A stretch of DNA of 64,000 nt. It comes from Kryptolebias marmoratus (taxonomy: Eukaryota > Chordata > Actinopteri > Cyprinodontiformes > Rivulidae). The translations under genes were made by a program, and so were the position numbers. The notes below the pieces were generated by a model. That model searched no databases. It was not told the origin of the DNA and saw nothing but the letters and a program-made list of their open reading frames with translations. This document shows positions 22,006 through 34,183 of the stretch, piece by piece (the first letter of the stretch is position 1; the number at the start of each line of letters is the position of its first letter). The stretch lies in contig NC_051444.1 of assembly GCF_001649575.2 (NCBI RefSeq), positions 22,052,856 through 22,116,855 of the forward strand, read 5' to 3'.

Positions 22006-25000
22006 AAGAACCTTTTGCATATTCACAAACATTGTTCCCTTAAGGTACGTCCCTGATAAACATGTCTGTCACCATTTGCGGTGTTCTTGATCGTAAAGGC
22101 CCACAAGAGTAGCTGTGAGCTGCAAAAACATTTAGTCTAGAACAAGAACCTTTATGGACAATATTGTCAGGAAAATAAATTGAATCAACCCTCAAAATGT
22201 ACAAATGTAGTCGTATGTGAACCAGATCAAAATCTGTTTCATATTCTACCACATCGCTCCTCTCACTGTGATGAAGAATTTCATATTCCTCTTTTCAGTT
22301 CTGTTTTATTAATGGGTGTTATTGAAGGTGTAGTTGACACACATTGTGCAAAGACTTGTGTTGTGTACAAGCAGGTCTACAACCACAGGGCAGCACATCA
22401 AAAGACATGAAGTACTTTGTGAACAATGAGGAATTATAGAAAACAGTGATCATAAATCTTTAATCGCTGACAAACTCCTCTCGTAGAAAATGGTGGATTT
22501 CCCCAAAAGCAAAACCAAACTGTGCTTTAATTTGGTAATGTTCTGAAGTTTAATTTAGAACATATTAACTGTTTATGGAGTATAGATGTATTTCCATTTG
22601 TGAAAACTCTACATGATCCAAATCAATTAGCATTCAGTGAGGATGTCAGAACATGGTATAATATAGATCATCCACCAGTACCTTAGTTCTTCCATGCAAG
22701 TGTGACATCCTACTTTCTTCTAAATTCAATCACAGAATCATCGGTCAGTAAAATAATTATCAGTGTGTGCCCAAATGTATTCAAAACGAGTATGCCCATA
22801 AGGAGTTTCTGTCAGCTTTAAATTTATAAAATCTGTCTTTTACCTGACAAACAGGAACTGAGCGTTACTCAAAATGCTGAAAACAAATACTGATCTCTTT
22901 GTCCATGAACGCTGTTGTAAACTGAGAAACTTTTAGGACAAACCTCATAAGTTATGCAAAGCAAGTCACAAATTTCCATCTAGGCCAGGTTTTTCACTGC
23001 TGCACAGTCAGGCTGTTGCACATCAGAAGACTCATTGATAAAAAGCAACCTTTTGTTTCTTGTTTGAAACTGTACTTTAAATTAGCTATTAAAACTGAAA
23101 GCTTATGCTTTAACCATTAAACAGATGGTTTTTATCTGCATGTTCTTGTGAGAGCATACTCACAAGAACCTTGGCCTTCAGCTAAGCTTTCAGAACCACA
23201 CTTGGGGAGAGGGTCCGATTAGGCCAAAGGAGCTGTACTTTGCCTTGTCTTCCTCTTTTTTAATACTGTCATCTAAAGAAAGTGTATTTAAATCTCACTG
23301 CTCAGTTCAGCAGAAGAAGAAAGAAGTGGTAGGATCCTAGAGAGAAAACATTTGAGACATTATGGTGTTTCTATTTTATTTAATTTATTTTTTCTAATTA
23401 TAGTACGTCTGTCTAGCTGAACAGCACTGCCTTTAAGTGGAGGTTTTGTTAGATGACACTGTGCTTGAAGAAAATCAGAATTATACTAATACAATTGAAA
23501 ACAAACAGTTAAAATCATAGTCTTAATAGACCTATTTGCCTTCTGACAACAAAATCAAAACATTGTGTTTGTAAAATCTGCTTTATTGGTAATTGGAACA
23601 TTAATATACTAAGTCAGCTTGACTAAGAAAGAAAAAAAAAAAACATTTACCTCCTGCAACTTCAGTTATTCTTCAGTCTAACATAATGGCATCTCACCAT
23701 ACACCTACAGCTCATATGAATACTTAAAGATTACAAGAATGTAAAGCTTAGAGCACACAGACATAAGATGATCTCTTTGGCTTGCCGAGCAGCTGCTGTG
23801 CCGCTGTGCTCAGTACAGCTAAAACCACCATAACTTACAGTCTGAAACTAGATCCAAAAACATACCCTGAAACTGTATTACACAAGGAGGAAGCTGTGCG
23901 CAGAAAAACTGCAGCGTTCACAGTGCAGGAGCTCGTCTTATATGGACAGATAGACAGCAGATATGTGTTCTTTGGTCAGGGAAATCCACGTTTAAGCTTC
24001 AGGCTGTTTTCAACAATCTGTAATGATGTGAGGCTGTATCTACCTCATACCTACTATCCATGATGATTTGTAAGAATGATGGGTTTCAGTCATTCTATTT
24101 TCAATAGTAAAAGCACACAAACCTTCTTTTTCAAAGTGACAGCAGACCAACACCTGCGGGAACATTACCTGTTACTCTTCAAAGTTGATAGTTTAATCAT
24201 AACTGTTCCTTCAACTATCGAGGGCTTGGAGAACGACCTGAAGAAATGGCCTCTGAAAGTATATATTAGCATTTTTTAATTCCTCCCTTATTTTGGTTAG
24301 TTAACAGTGACGATCCTGGGACTGCAGATCTGCACATAACGATCATCTGAACATCAGCTGAACACCCGAAGTTGGACGTCCCATCAGACAAGGACTCCAC
24401 TGATGCAAGAACCTACACTGCAGTTTTATTTTTCCACACATGCTCCCAACAATATAGTGTAGATGATTTTGTTGAGAGTAAGAAAATACGTACATAAATA
24501 AATAAATAGATTTGTCCCAAATACCAGAAGCTTCTGAAAACCCAGTAAACAGGAAGCAGGTAATAATAATTGTATTAATAGAACAAGAACAGACAGAAGA
24601 CCTGTTTTGTTTGTTTTGGTTTTATTGAAAATAGAAAATGTGAAAAATAATCCATCAATGTGATGAGACTCAATCGAACCTGTTATCATTTGTACATTTT
24701 TTTCCCAACTCTTGTTGTAAATGTACATCTGTAAGGGTTTTATAATTTATCAGCTGAAATCCTTTACAATAACTATTACAAATTACAATTTCTTAACTCC
24801 TGTTAGAGTTTCAGATCTTGTAAGATCAGGTTCTGCAGCACAACAAAACAAATTGGGAAATAAAAACAGGGAAATAAAAGGCAAAAATCAATTCAGAATC
24901 TGCATAAAAACTCCATCCACCATGTTGTAGTGGATATAAGCTCACCTCAAACTTACACAAATTTGATTTTGTCTTCTCTCAGCACCACTGTCAATCCTTG

Positions 25001-25429
25001 TGGGAATCTGACGTATCTTCTTTTGCAGTGTGACAGTCCAACCGCAACGCAGGAAAAGAGTTTGTTTGCCAACAAAATAAAATGGACACATTAGGAGTTT
25101 TCAGTTTCTTCAAGCATCTTTTTTTTTCAGTCACCTTCTTCTTGACTGCTTGTTTTTTTATATGCAAAATGAATTTGCTGGTCACGGGAGCAATACCCCT
25201 TTCATTTCAGTTACTTGAAACAACTTTTGAATTTGGCAAAACCAATCAATAAATGACATGTTTAGGCCTATTAGACAACATTCTTGGTTTTGGGGTGGGT
25301 ATGGTTTGTGGACTTGTTCGGAGTTCAACGAACAAACCACTGAGTTTATTACTTTCAGCCAAAGTTTGCGAGCCTAAAACAAATCATCCAGTTTTAAACC
25401 ACATGGGACAGATGAAGACTTTAAAAGAT
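22006..25429. other. Intergenic, no gene seen
   Basis: About 3.4 kb without a recognised element or exon. Frames at 23782-24063 and 24426-24728 have no identifiable domain and no exon-like flanks. Confidence 0.5.
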
Positions 25430-26330
25430 GTGTGACTGCTGTCAGGTGAGAAGGCAGATGGTAAAGCCCAACATTGTCTGGACAATCCTGGGATCTGCTT
25501 GTTTTGACCCTTTAGACTCTTTGTTGCTTTGGGTCAAAGAAAATGATGGACCCTCTGAAAGGATGAAGGGGTTAGGCTCTTTCCCCCCCACACACACACA
25601 CCCTACCCTTCACCTCATCCACTCTGTCTGGGCTGCTCAAGCCTGGGTGACCTCCAAACCAAACTATCAGAATGTCCCAAGCAGCCATGGGGGGGCTATT
25701 GTTCTTCAAAGTAGGTCAAAGCCCGCAGCTATCACAATCAATTTAGGCTGATTTGAGAACAGTGGGGTTGGAGATGGGAAGACACAGGCTGCAAGGCCGA
25801 TCACACTTGTTGATATAAACTGAAGGAACAGGAACTAATGATAGTATTCTTTCAATTTCATCACCGCTTTTCTGATCCTCATCGCACAAAACTTGTCCTG
25901 TCTCCGTATGCTTCTTGCTATTGTTCTCTCCCCATGCCCCTCCACCCCACCCTCCTTACCCCGACGCTCCTTCTTCCCTCCTCCTTCTCTATAGTGTAAT
26001 TAGTCATGTGGAACATACGGAGCATCATATTACATAACCCAGCAGCAGTTGCAGCTATATCCAAGACAATTCCAATCTGGGGCCGCACTTCTTAGGCACC
26101 ACAGAGCCGAAGCATTTAGCTGTCATGGCAAACTTTATGGATTCTACGTCTCAAGGAGAATAGCCAAGAACAATGACTTGCTGGTGCTGGCCTCTTTCTT
26201 TTATTAAACTAACAATGAAAGTATCACTCGGGCCTACATTCATAGACTGCTTCTTCTCCGCTTGAAACGTTGATGTGGCATGAGCATGAAACAGAGTTTG
26301 GTGTTTTAGTCTCTCCAAAAGGATCCGTTA
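25430..26330. promoter_or_regulatory. Candidate conserved non-coding block(s)
   Basis: Two low-repeat stretches (about 25,430-25,800 and 25,980-26,320) are separated by a pyrimidine-rich tract. They carry dense motif-like words, for example GGGTCAAAGAAAATGATGG, TAATTAGTCATGTGG and TGTCATGGCAAAC. TCF-like TCAAAG and homeodomain-like TAATTA cores are present. No coding signal. Whether these are conserved enhancers needs an alignment. Confidence 0.25.
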
Positions 26331-27340
26331 TGTTTTAAAACTATGTTCAAACAGCCTAAAATATCTGTTTGTTGGTTGTTCTTTGTTTTAATCTAATGTA
26401 GTTTTATATATATTATAAAAAAATATTGGCTAGAAAACACTAGATATTGACTGTAAAAAGCTATTTCAAAATCAATTAGATTTTAGTTTGTGTGGTTTTA
26501 TTCTGTACTTAATACTTTTTGGTTTGTTATTTCAAAATGCTGCTTTGAAAGTTGCATGTCTCACATTTCTGTCTGACAGTAGGAGATCTTCAGACCACAT
26601 TTCATCTTTAAAGGCATGAACTGAAAAATAGCTCAAACCTTGTAATGTGTCAGAAAGTTGCCATAGTCTTTAGTTTTAGTGGGTCAAGTTTAAAGATACT
26701 GAAGACATTGAATAAGTCTTTTATTTGAGTTTAATAGTCTAATATAACAAATATTAGCACACCAACCATTAATAACTATAGAGACGTGTGGTGTTACTGG
26801 TCAAAATTGACCTTATGTTAGGTAAATCTTTTTCATAAAACCAACTTTAATTTACTCAGAATAGCCATTGACAATTGAAAATTAAACCACAAATTGAACC
26901 TTGAAAAACAATACACTGTTGATGTGCGTGTATGTGTGGTGTGTTGCTTCCAAATATGAACCACAGTATGATTGTTTCAGTGTGCTCCTTGCAGATGTGT
27001 TTCGTACATGTGTGGTCCCAATTGTTCTGTCCTGGCTAGAGAGTCAGGACTGGCACCTCTTACTCTTGCTTCCGCTGGCGTCCCTGGTCTGGTTCCTTGT
27101 GCGGGATGCTGGTGTAAGCATCCAGCTGTGTTGTGTTGATCTTTGTCCAACTATTGCCAATCCCGCTTCTCCTTTCCATGTTGGTCATCTCAAGTAGGAT
27201 CTTCTTAAAGATGGCAGTGAGAGCAGCTCAAACATTGCCTTGATGTCTTGACATTTTAAATTATAGTCTTTACTTTGTACAATCTATAATAAAATAAATA
27301 AATCAATAACAGCAGAAATAAAAAAAATTATGCGCAACAT
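26331..27340. other. Intergenic, no gene seen
   Basis: AT-rich. The frame at 26901-27197 contains a Leu-rich stretch but no recognised protein. Confidence 0.5.
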
Positions 27341-27436
27341 AACCCGCCTCTTGCACAATGACTGCTGGCTGGCTGGCTGGCTGGCAGGATGGATGGATGG
27401 ATATATGGATCAATGGATGGATAGATGGATGGACTG
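27341..27436 (+). mobile_element. SINE 3' tail with (CTGG)n/(ATGG)n expansion
   Basis: ACCCGCCTCTTGCACAATGA is the 3' end of the tRNA-related SINE. It is followed by about five CTGG units and an expanded GGAT tail, the normal terminus of this family. Confidence 0.7.
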
Positions 27437-27554
27437 ATCCAATTTTTCAATGTGGTTGTTCAAATTAAAATTCAAATATAATTGTCATCAGACTCCAATG
27501 TGAACAGTTTACAGCCCTGAAGCGACCCACATGCACAGAAGAAGACATGATGTC

Positions 27555-27838
27555 ACATGACACCCTGGACGGGTCGCAACTCTATCACAGGACCACATGG
27601 AAACAAATGAGACAAACAACCATTCACACTCTCACTGACACCTAGGAACAGATTCGAGTTACCAATTAACCTAACATGCATGCTTTTAGTTTGTAGGAGG
27701 AAACCCGAGTACCCGGAGAATGCAAGCACAGGGAGAACATGCAAATTCCACACAAAAATGCCCCTGGCCAGGAGAGGATCCTGCAACCTTTTCGAGTGAG
27801 GTAACAGCTCTAACAACTGCACCATTGTCCCGCTCATA
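27555..27838 (-). mobile_element. tRNA-related SINE, near full length
   Basis: Reverse-complemented order: GGGACAATGGTGCAGTTGTT (A-box-like), ACCTCACTCGAAAAGG, TGTGGAATTTGCATGTTCTC, CGGGTACTCGGGTTTCCTCC, CATGCATGTTAGGTTAATTG, TGTGATAGAGTTGCGACC, then CCAGGGTGT. All blocks of the family are present and decayed. Confidence 0.8.
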
Positions 27839-28429
27839 TGTCAGGATGTGTGTATTCAGTTCTGTCGGAACTGACAAAATTATTATCTGCCATGCTTTTA
27901 TTGTTTAATGTTTATGTTTGATTTTGACCCGTTTTGTCTACTCAGAAGCAAAATGCACTTCTAGATTGGGAGCAATGTACTGTAGAGGAGAGAAACAAAC
28001 CCAAGTATTGATCCCATCACACTGGTATCAATACAGTCTGACACCAAAGTTAATATCATATGTTAGTGTAGATTACCAGTCATCCAGGACATGGCAGATC
28101 TAAAAAGTTAAGGTTAAATTCTTAAAAGTTGGATAAAATGTGATGCGACCATTCAGACTGCAGTCGTTTTGAGGAACATTGGGTATACAGTATATCTGTC
28201 AGAACCAAATGTGAAGATGACCTGGGTTGGATTTGAAAAATAAAATTTGAATTTTTCATATTCAAACTGTCATAAAAAAATCAATATGGGTCCCATATGG
28301 GCAAAAAAAAATCAGATTTGGGCCACATTTGCCTGCACTTTGAAAGTAGCCAAAACTACATCAGTACATGAAACTGTTAATCTTGGTTGAGTTTACCATT
28401 TCACTGATAACTAATTATTAATTAATTAG
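27839..28429. other. Intergenic between SINEs
   Basis: No gene seen. AT-rich spacer between an inverted and a direct SINE copy. Confidence 0.5.
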
Positions 28430-28775
28430 GGACAGTGGTTAGAACTGTTGCCTCACAGCACTAAGGTTGCAGGTTTACCTCCCACCTGGGCTTTTATTAT
28501 GTGGAGTTTTCATGTTCTCGACATGCATGTTCAGGTTTTCTCTCTGAGTACTCGGAGTTCCTCCCATTTACCAAAAACATGCATGTTAGGCTGGTAACGG
28601 TAAATAAACGCAAAGTGTGAGTGTTGAATGTGAATGGTTGTCCACTTTGTTATGTCCCTGTGATGGACTTGCAGCCTGTACAGAGTATACCCTGCTTCTT
28701 GCTCAGTGACTGCTGGATATAAGCACCAGCTCCCTGCATGAAAAATGGATATATGGATGGACAGTAATTAATTAT
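28430..28775 (+). mobile_element. tRNA-related SINE, full length
   Basis: Starts GGGACAGTGGTTAGAACTGT, continues GCCTCACAGCACTAAGGTTG, ATGTTCTCGACATGCATGTT, TTCCTCCCATTTACC, CTGTGATGGACTTGCAGCCT and TACCCTGCTTCTTGCTCAGT, and ends ATGGATATATGGATGG. It is the most complete copy in the window, in the same family as 27555-27838. Confidence 0.8.
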
Positions 28776-29457
28776 ACTATCACAGATGCATTCAAAACAG
28801 TGTCAGTCAGTAACTTCCTACCTTGTGTCTAAAGACATGTCATTATTGTTCAATAAATGAACAAAAATGAATCTAATTTAAATCATCCACTGTGTGGAAA
28901 GGTAATGCTAAACATAAGTTTATTGAGGATAAAGCGAAAAAAATGTATGTTTATTTGATAATTGTAATTGCACTTTGTTTAGGTCAGTAGAGGCTACAGA
29001 AAATTCAAAAGACGTGCATAAGACTTTGTTTTAAAGACTGCCTAAAAACAACTAATTTGTTCACTTCTTGAGCCATTCATTGGTTATTTATTTTTAGATT
29101 CAGTCACTCCTTCACCCACTTTGTGTTTAGGATCCCTGCCTCTTGATTACATTGCACTAGTTGGTTAGGTTAAGGAACTAAAACAATTTTGACATAGTTA
29201 AGAAACGATTATCAGGTTTAAATTACACCACTTGCAGTAATGCCAAACTAGTATAATTAGCAGTTTCTATTTGTTTGCCTGAAAAGTTAAAGTTTAATGC
29301 TAAAAGCTATCTTCAGCAGAAGTATAATATTCTAGTATTTAAAAACAAGACAACATAATGTCATCTGAGGGAGCCTGAACTTAACTGGCAACAAATAATT
29401 GCACTTCACAGCAGAGTTAACAAATCCATTTTATTTTAGTTTAGTTTAGTTTCTTTT
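28776..29457. other. Intergenic, no gene seen
   Basis: AT-rich non-coding sequence. Confidence 0.5.
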
Positions 29458-29770
29458 CTAATGAGCCCATGTGCCACAAGCTTCAGCTTTCTTTGCAACT
29501 GAGTCTTTAAATAAAGGCCAGCAAAATAATTTTGCAAAAGAGCTGATTGCGTTCGTCATTTCTGCAGCTAAACAGTTCAGCTCAGACTGTCTGTGTTTAT
29601 TAGAGAAACACTGCTGGGGCTTGACACTCCCATGGCTGGTATTTACTGCAGGAGCCCAATGAGGCGAGAGCAGAGCCACCATCTCTAAGCCCAAACATTT
29701 GGTTATGAACAGTGGTAGGACCGGCCCAACTTGAATTAGATCTCTCACCTCTTTGTCTCTCACTCAACTA
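29458..29770. promoter_or_regulatory. Candidate conserved non-coding element
   Basis: A low-repeat block of balanced composition that stands out from its AT-rich flanks. It is open on both strands (101 codons minus, 63 plus) because stops are scarce, yet neither product resembles a known protein. Such blocks upstream of developmental regulators are often enhancers. No alignment was possible. Confidence 0.25.
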
Positions 29771-32639
29771 AAACCTTAATCATAGATTATGGGGTTCATT
29801 AGCCATGTGTTATTCTAAGCACTGCATTAATCCTGGGAGCCTGTTTCCTGGCTACTGCCACCAGATGGGACAGAAACTGGACCATATTAGCACAATGGCA
29901 CATCTGATGACCAAACATATCATGAACTCAGGTGTTATGTAATATTCTCACATCTGCTCACTAACTTTTTTTTGTCTCCACCTTTAATGGAAGGTAGGGG
30001 TAGGGATGCAGAGAGAAGCCCAAAATGACAAATTCTCTCACAAAATCTTATATTGGGATAAGACTGATATGTCAACACTAACTTTTAATATCACTCCTTT
30101 CTAATGTCAGTTACTTATAATATCACACTAATTAATGTTAGTACTTTTAATTTTGGTGTGTATCAAATAAGCCATCAGAAAATATTTTGCTTATGAATGA
30201 ATCCATAAATAATAAAACACACCATTGCCCAATTCATCACAATCATCAGCTTTTGTGCTGTGTAACCATACAGCTTTGATAACAGATTAACAGTATAAAT
30301 TGTATTGAGTCTGACTATTTTCTACTTTTACACTTCATACATGTTTGTGAGATAGAGCATTTGTTCCTATAACAGTAACCTTAGAAAACAATACAGCAGA
30401 GTGTATTTTTGTAGCAGTTTGTTTGCAAGTAAAACAAGGACATGTACAGTGTATGCCAATTTTTTTGTGTTTTTCTATAACTGTCTTAGACATCTTTAAT
30501 GTCTCAGCACAACAGAAGGTACATACTATAGTTGCCTGGAAGTATTTGAGCCCTACCTGCTTGTGATGATGTCCTTGATGCAACTTACGGATATTACATG
30601 AGTATGCAGTCTCTAATTGTCTTGTAATGACCACCTCTTGCACAATAGTGGCTGTTCAGTTAAGGGTGGCCTTGTTTTGAAACTGAAAAGTATAATGGGT
30701 TTCTTTCTTTTTTTAAAAAACAGTTTTACTTTTTGGTTTTCTTTCTCCTAAGACTGCTATAGATAGCTATATTGGTTAAAATGGCATTTTTTTAATAAAA
30801 CAAAAAAATCACCAAAACTACATTAAAATTAGGGGAGGCCATGTATTATATACTGCAGTGCAGCTGTCAAAAGGCTACATGTAGCTACCAGCAGATCTTC
30901 TGTCTGCAGAGGTGCATTTCGTGATTCATGATCCCAGGTTTATAATTAATATTATTGCAGTCACAGCTCAGTGAGATACTGCCTTTACTAACACTGAATG
31001 TATTCTATTTCTACACTCATTTACCATCTAGTCCACTATATAGTGAGTCAGTGAGTGAGTAAGTGAGTGAACAAGAGGTTAAAAAAGTGGACAACTCTTA
31101 TTGATTCAGTCATACCTCCCAGGTACCTAGAATGCAGTGGACTGTTTGTGTCTCACTGTGGTGCCCCAGCCTGGTTGCAGTAAAGACTAGCAACATCATC
31201 CATTTATTGTTAAACCTAAGCTGCCACAATATTCCTGAAGATTCAAATGCATTTAAGAACTGTGTTAACTGTGAGTGTTTATGTGGCAAAATGTTAACTT
31301 TTGTTGTTTTCTTTTTCAGTCAGGATGAGCTCCTAAATGCCGTTGAATTGATAGATGTGTGATAATCAATACCCACAGCATCTGTGGTCAAAGACTTTTG
31401 ACTGAGTGGAGGGTGGGGGTGTTAATAACTATCCCCACTCAAAGCCAGGAGATTTGGCCTCCAATAATACTAATTAAAAAAATATGTGTTGTCTTCTTTG
31501 CTTTGCTCTTCAGATCAACAGCTTTAATCTGCTTGTGTTGAGGTATTAATTTAATTTGAGGGATTCCTGCTTGTGCTTGTGACGATTAATGTATGTGAGC
31601 ATGCTGTATCAGTGTGTGCCTCCTGCTGTCAGGGTGTGTGGCTCTAATTCTTTTCTTATTACAAGCTTCTACATGTCTGATCTACAGCACTCATTGTTCC
31701 ATATTCTACATGTTCCCGGAGTTTATAGGTGCTACAACGGTACATTTTTGGGATGAACGAGAGCAAGTACTGTAAAAGAAGTCCCACTACAAACAATACA
31801 TTTAAATCATTTATTGTCTTCCTTATAAATCATTTAAACTAATTTTACCCAAGTATTTAAATGTTTGCAAAGCAAAACATTTCAATGCTTCAATTTAAAA
31901 AATGTTTACTCTAATCAAATAAAAATGTTGTTTAAACTTCATTAAAGAAACAGATTTCGATAGATCAGCAAGGTCTGTGTTAGCAAGAAACAATGAGTAA
32001 AAGTGGCAGAAATAGTTTATACTACTGTATATTGTTTCATGACAATATGGGGTCATTATTATAGGAGTTGCCTCTAAACAACACAGACAGCGTTTCCTGT
32101 AGCCATTGTTTGACTGATAGTGATAGGAGATTTGAAACATGCATAGAGTGAAGTAAAATACCAAACTGAGCTTCGGTTGGAGGATAAAAATAACGTAACA
32201 ATACCAACAAAATGACTCACACAGTAAGTTACATTTCCCCTCTGCTTGGTGAAAGTAAAGTGGTTCTTTAAAACTTTAAAACAAACTAATCAGAACCACG
32301 AAATCACAGATAATTGGACTGTGAAGACAGTCATCCTGACATGTCCTCTAATAGTGACGGTACTCTTCACAATTCAACAATTTGAATCTACATGGAATGC
32401 TAGTGATAAAAAAAATGTGCTGAATGAAATAAGTTACTAATTTGAGAAGATAGTAAACAGCAACTACGGTTTTACCCAAGAGGAACAGGGTGTGGGGCTT
32501 AGACGATGGTGGACTTATAGAAGATTATTGAACATGAGGAGACATAATCCACTTGGATTTGTCCTCCTGAAAGTTGAGAACAAACAATGAAAATTGTGCT
32601 AGAAATGGAGCATCGGGTAATTACATCCAATCCATACCC
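29771..32639. other. Intergenic, no gene seen
   Basis: AT-rich. At 31,300-31,320 a strong pyrimidine tract ending in TTTTTCAG is followed by a 14-codon frame to a stop. It looks like a splice acceptor but has no partner exon. A GTGAGT repeat lies near 31,045-31,070. Confidence 0.45.
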
Positions 32640-32900
32640 ACCATCCACACACACACACACAAAGTGGTGAGTCATATTCCTAATCCCCAGGGACGGGTTC
32701 GACCTTCCATCTGGGGCAGATGGGTGAGGGTGGCGCGCGCTCGGCATTAGCCTACGCCTCGCTTGTTGCCCGGCTGTGACCCTCCTGCTTTTGATCCTAT
32801 TAGCAGGTGAATGAGGAGATGGACATCAGACTGACAGTCCAACTCTGGCCTCCGTTTGACCACCTGACCTGAATACACATTAGCCCACACATATGTTGCT
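32640..32900. promoter_or_regulatory. Candidate regulatory block, CpG-containing
   Basis: Includes a short (CA)n, then GTGGCGCGCGCTCGG, a local CpG cluster, then low-repeat sequence to about 32,890. No protein or RNA gene is recognised, and a possible enhancer is an inference from texture. Confidence 0.22.
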
Positions 32901-33301
32901 GCAAAAACTGGCAAGTTCAGCAAACTTCCTGTTAGTTTTTCACTCTAAAGCACGGTATCAGCGTTTAATCAGCAGTCGTCATCATAAGCAGACTGATTGT
33001 ATATACACATTGAACTTATCATTGAGCTGTCTGATGAAACAATTGGTATATTCTATGCAGAGTTCTCTTGTATTAATAAACTTTGAAAAATACATCTAAA
33101 TCAGGTGTCAGCAATGCATGTAACATTGACACATTTCTTTCAGGAATTTCTTTATTGTTTTGCTTCATCCATCTTTCTTTCAACTTTGACCAGTTTTCCA
33201 GTCCCTGCTAATGAAAAAAACATTCACAGACCATTATGTTGTCACCACCATGCTTCACTGTGGCAACAGTATTCTCAGCAAGATGCTTTTATAGTCTAAT
33301 C

Positions 33302-33483
33302 CAGTGGTGTCCAATCCTGGTCTTGGAGGGCCACTATCATGCATGTTTTAGATGTTTCTCTGCTTTGACACACCTGATTTGAATTAATGAGTGATTAACA
33401 AGCTTCTGCAGAACCTGAAGAGCAGAGAAACATCTAAAACATGCAGGATGGTGGCCTTCAAGGATCAAGATTGGGGACCTCTG
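33302..33483. mobile_element. hAT-type MITE with target-site duplication
   Basis: The left terminus is CAGTGGTGTCCAATC. The right terminus, reverse-complemented, is CAGAGGTCCCCAATC, the classic hAT terminal consensus. It is flanked by GTCTAAT at 33294-33300 and 33484-33490, matching 7 of the expected 8 bases of a hAT duplication. The interior is partly palindromic (GTTTTAGATGTTTCTCTGCT near the left, AGCAGAGAAACATCTAAAAC near the right). It sits inside the Tc1 remnant, so it inserted later. Confidence 0.8.
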
Positions 33484-33796
33484 GTCTAATTTGACCACAG
33501 CACCGTTTTCAAACCTTTGTGGAGTCTCCAAAATGCATTTTGTCAAATTCCAAACAATCTGCTTTATGTTTTTCTTTAAGTATTGGCTTTTTTTCTGGAC
33601 ACTCCTCCATAAAGCCCAGCTCTGTGCAGTGTGTGGCTTATAGTGGGCCTATGGGCATGTACCCTGCAGAGGAACATGAGCATCTTCATCCTCTTGGCTA
33701 CTTCTCTGATTAACGCCCTTCTTACTCGATCCATATGTTTTGTTGGATGACCCTCTCCTGGCAGGTTTATTATGGAGGGAAAACTTATCCGTTTTC

Positions 33797-34183
33797 CAAA
33801 AAAGTAGCATTCCTTCAAGGAATGCTACTTTGGACTCCACATTTTTAAACAAAGAATTTGCACAATGTGTTTGTGCTTGAACTGTGTTGGAGATAAATCT
33901 CAGCTACTAGCACACAATTTTAGCTGAATATCTGTGACAGCGGCAGGTCTGTAGCCAATATTGTGTGTGCCAAGGTCAACTAGCTGTGGTGGCCATCTTG
34001 AATGTGATTGACGCCGAAGATTATTTGCTTGTAGATTACATTCAGTGATATATTTCATTAGGTTTCATTAAAATGTATTAAGTGGTTCATGAGATGTTTT
34101 GCTAACAGTCAGATAATAATCACACACACACACACACAGAGAAACAGGCAATTACATGATCACCTGGTTTTTATGATGGTGTA
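33797..34183. repeat. Dispersed repeat family copy inserted in Tc1
   Basis: Interrupts the N-terminal part of the Tc1 transposase. It contains TTAGCTGAATATCTGTGACA, GGTGGCCATCTTGAATGTGA and GTGGTTCATGAGATGTTTTG, shared with the block at 1.85-2.79 kb. It begins with a palindrome and ends in a short (CA)n at 34121-34138. Confidence 0.6.
33802..33830. repeat. 29-bp near-perfect palindrome
   Basis: The 14-bp arms AAGTAGCATTCCTT and AAGGAATGCTACTT flank a single C. The core GCATTCCTTCAAGGAATGC recurs at 47151-47169 and, decayed, at 57079-57094. Confidence 0.85.
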
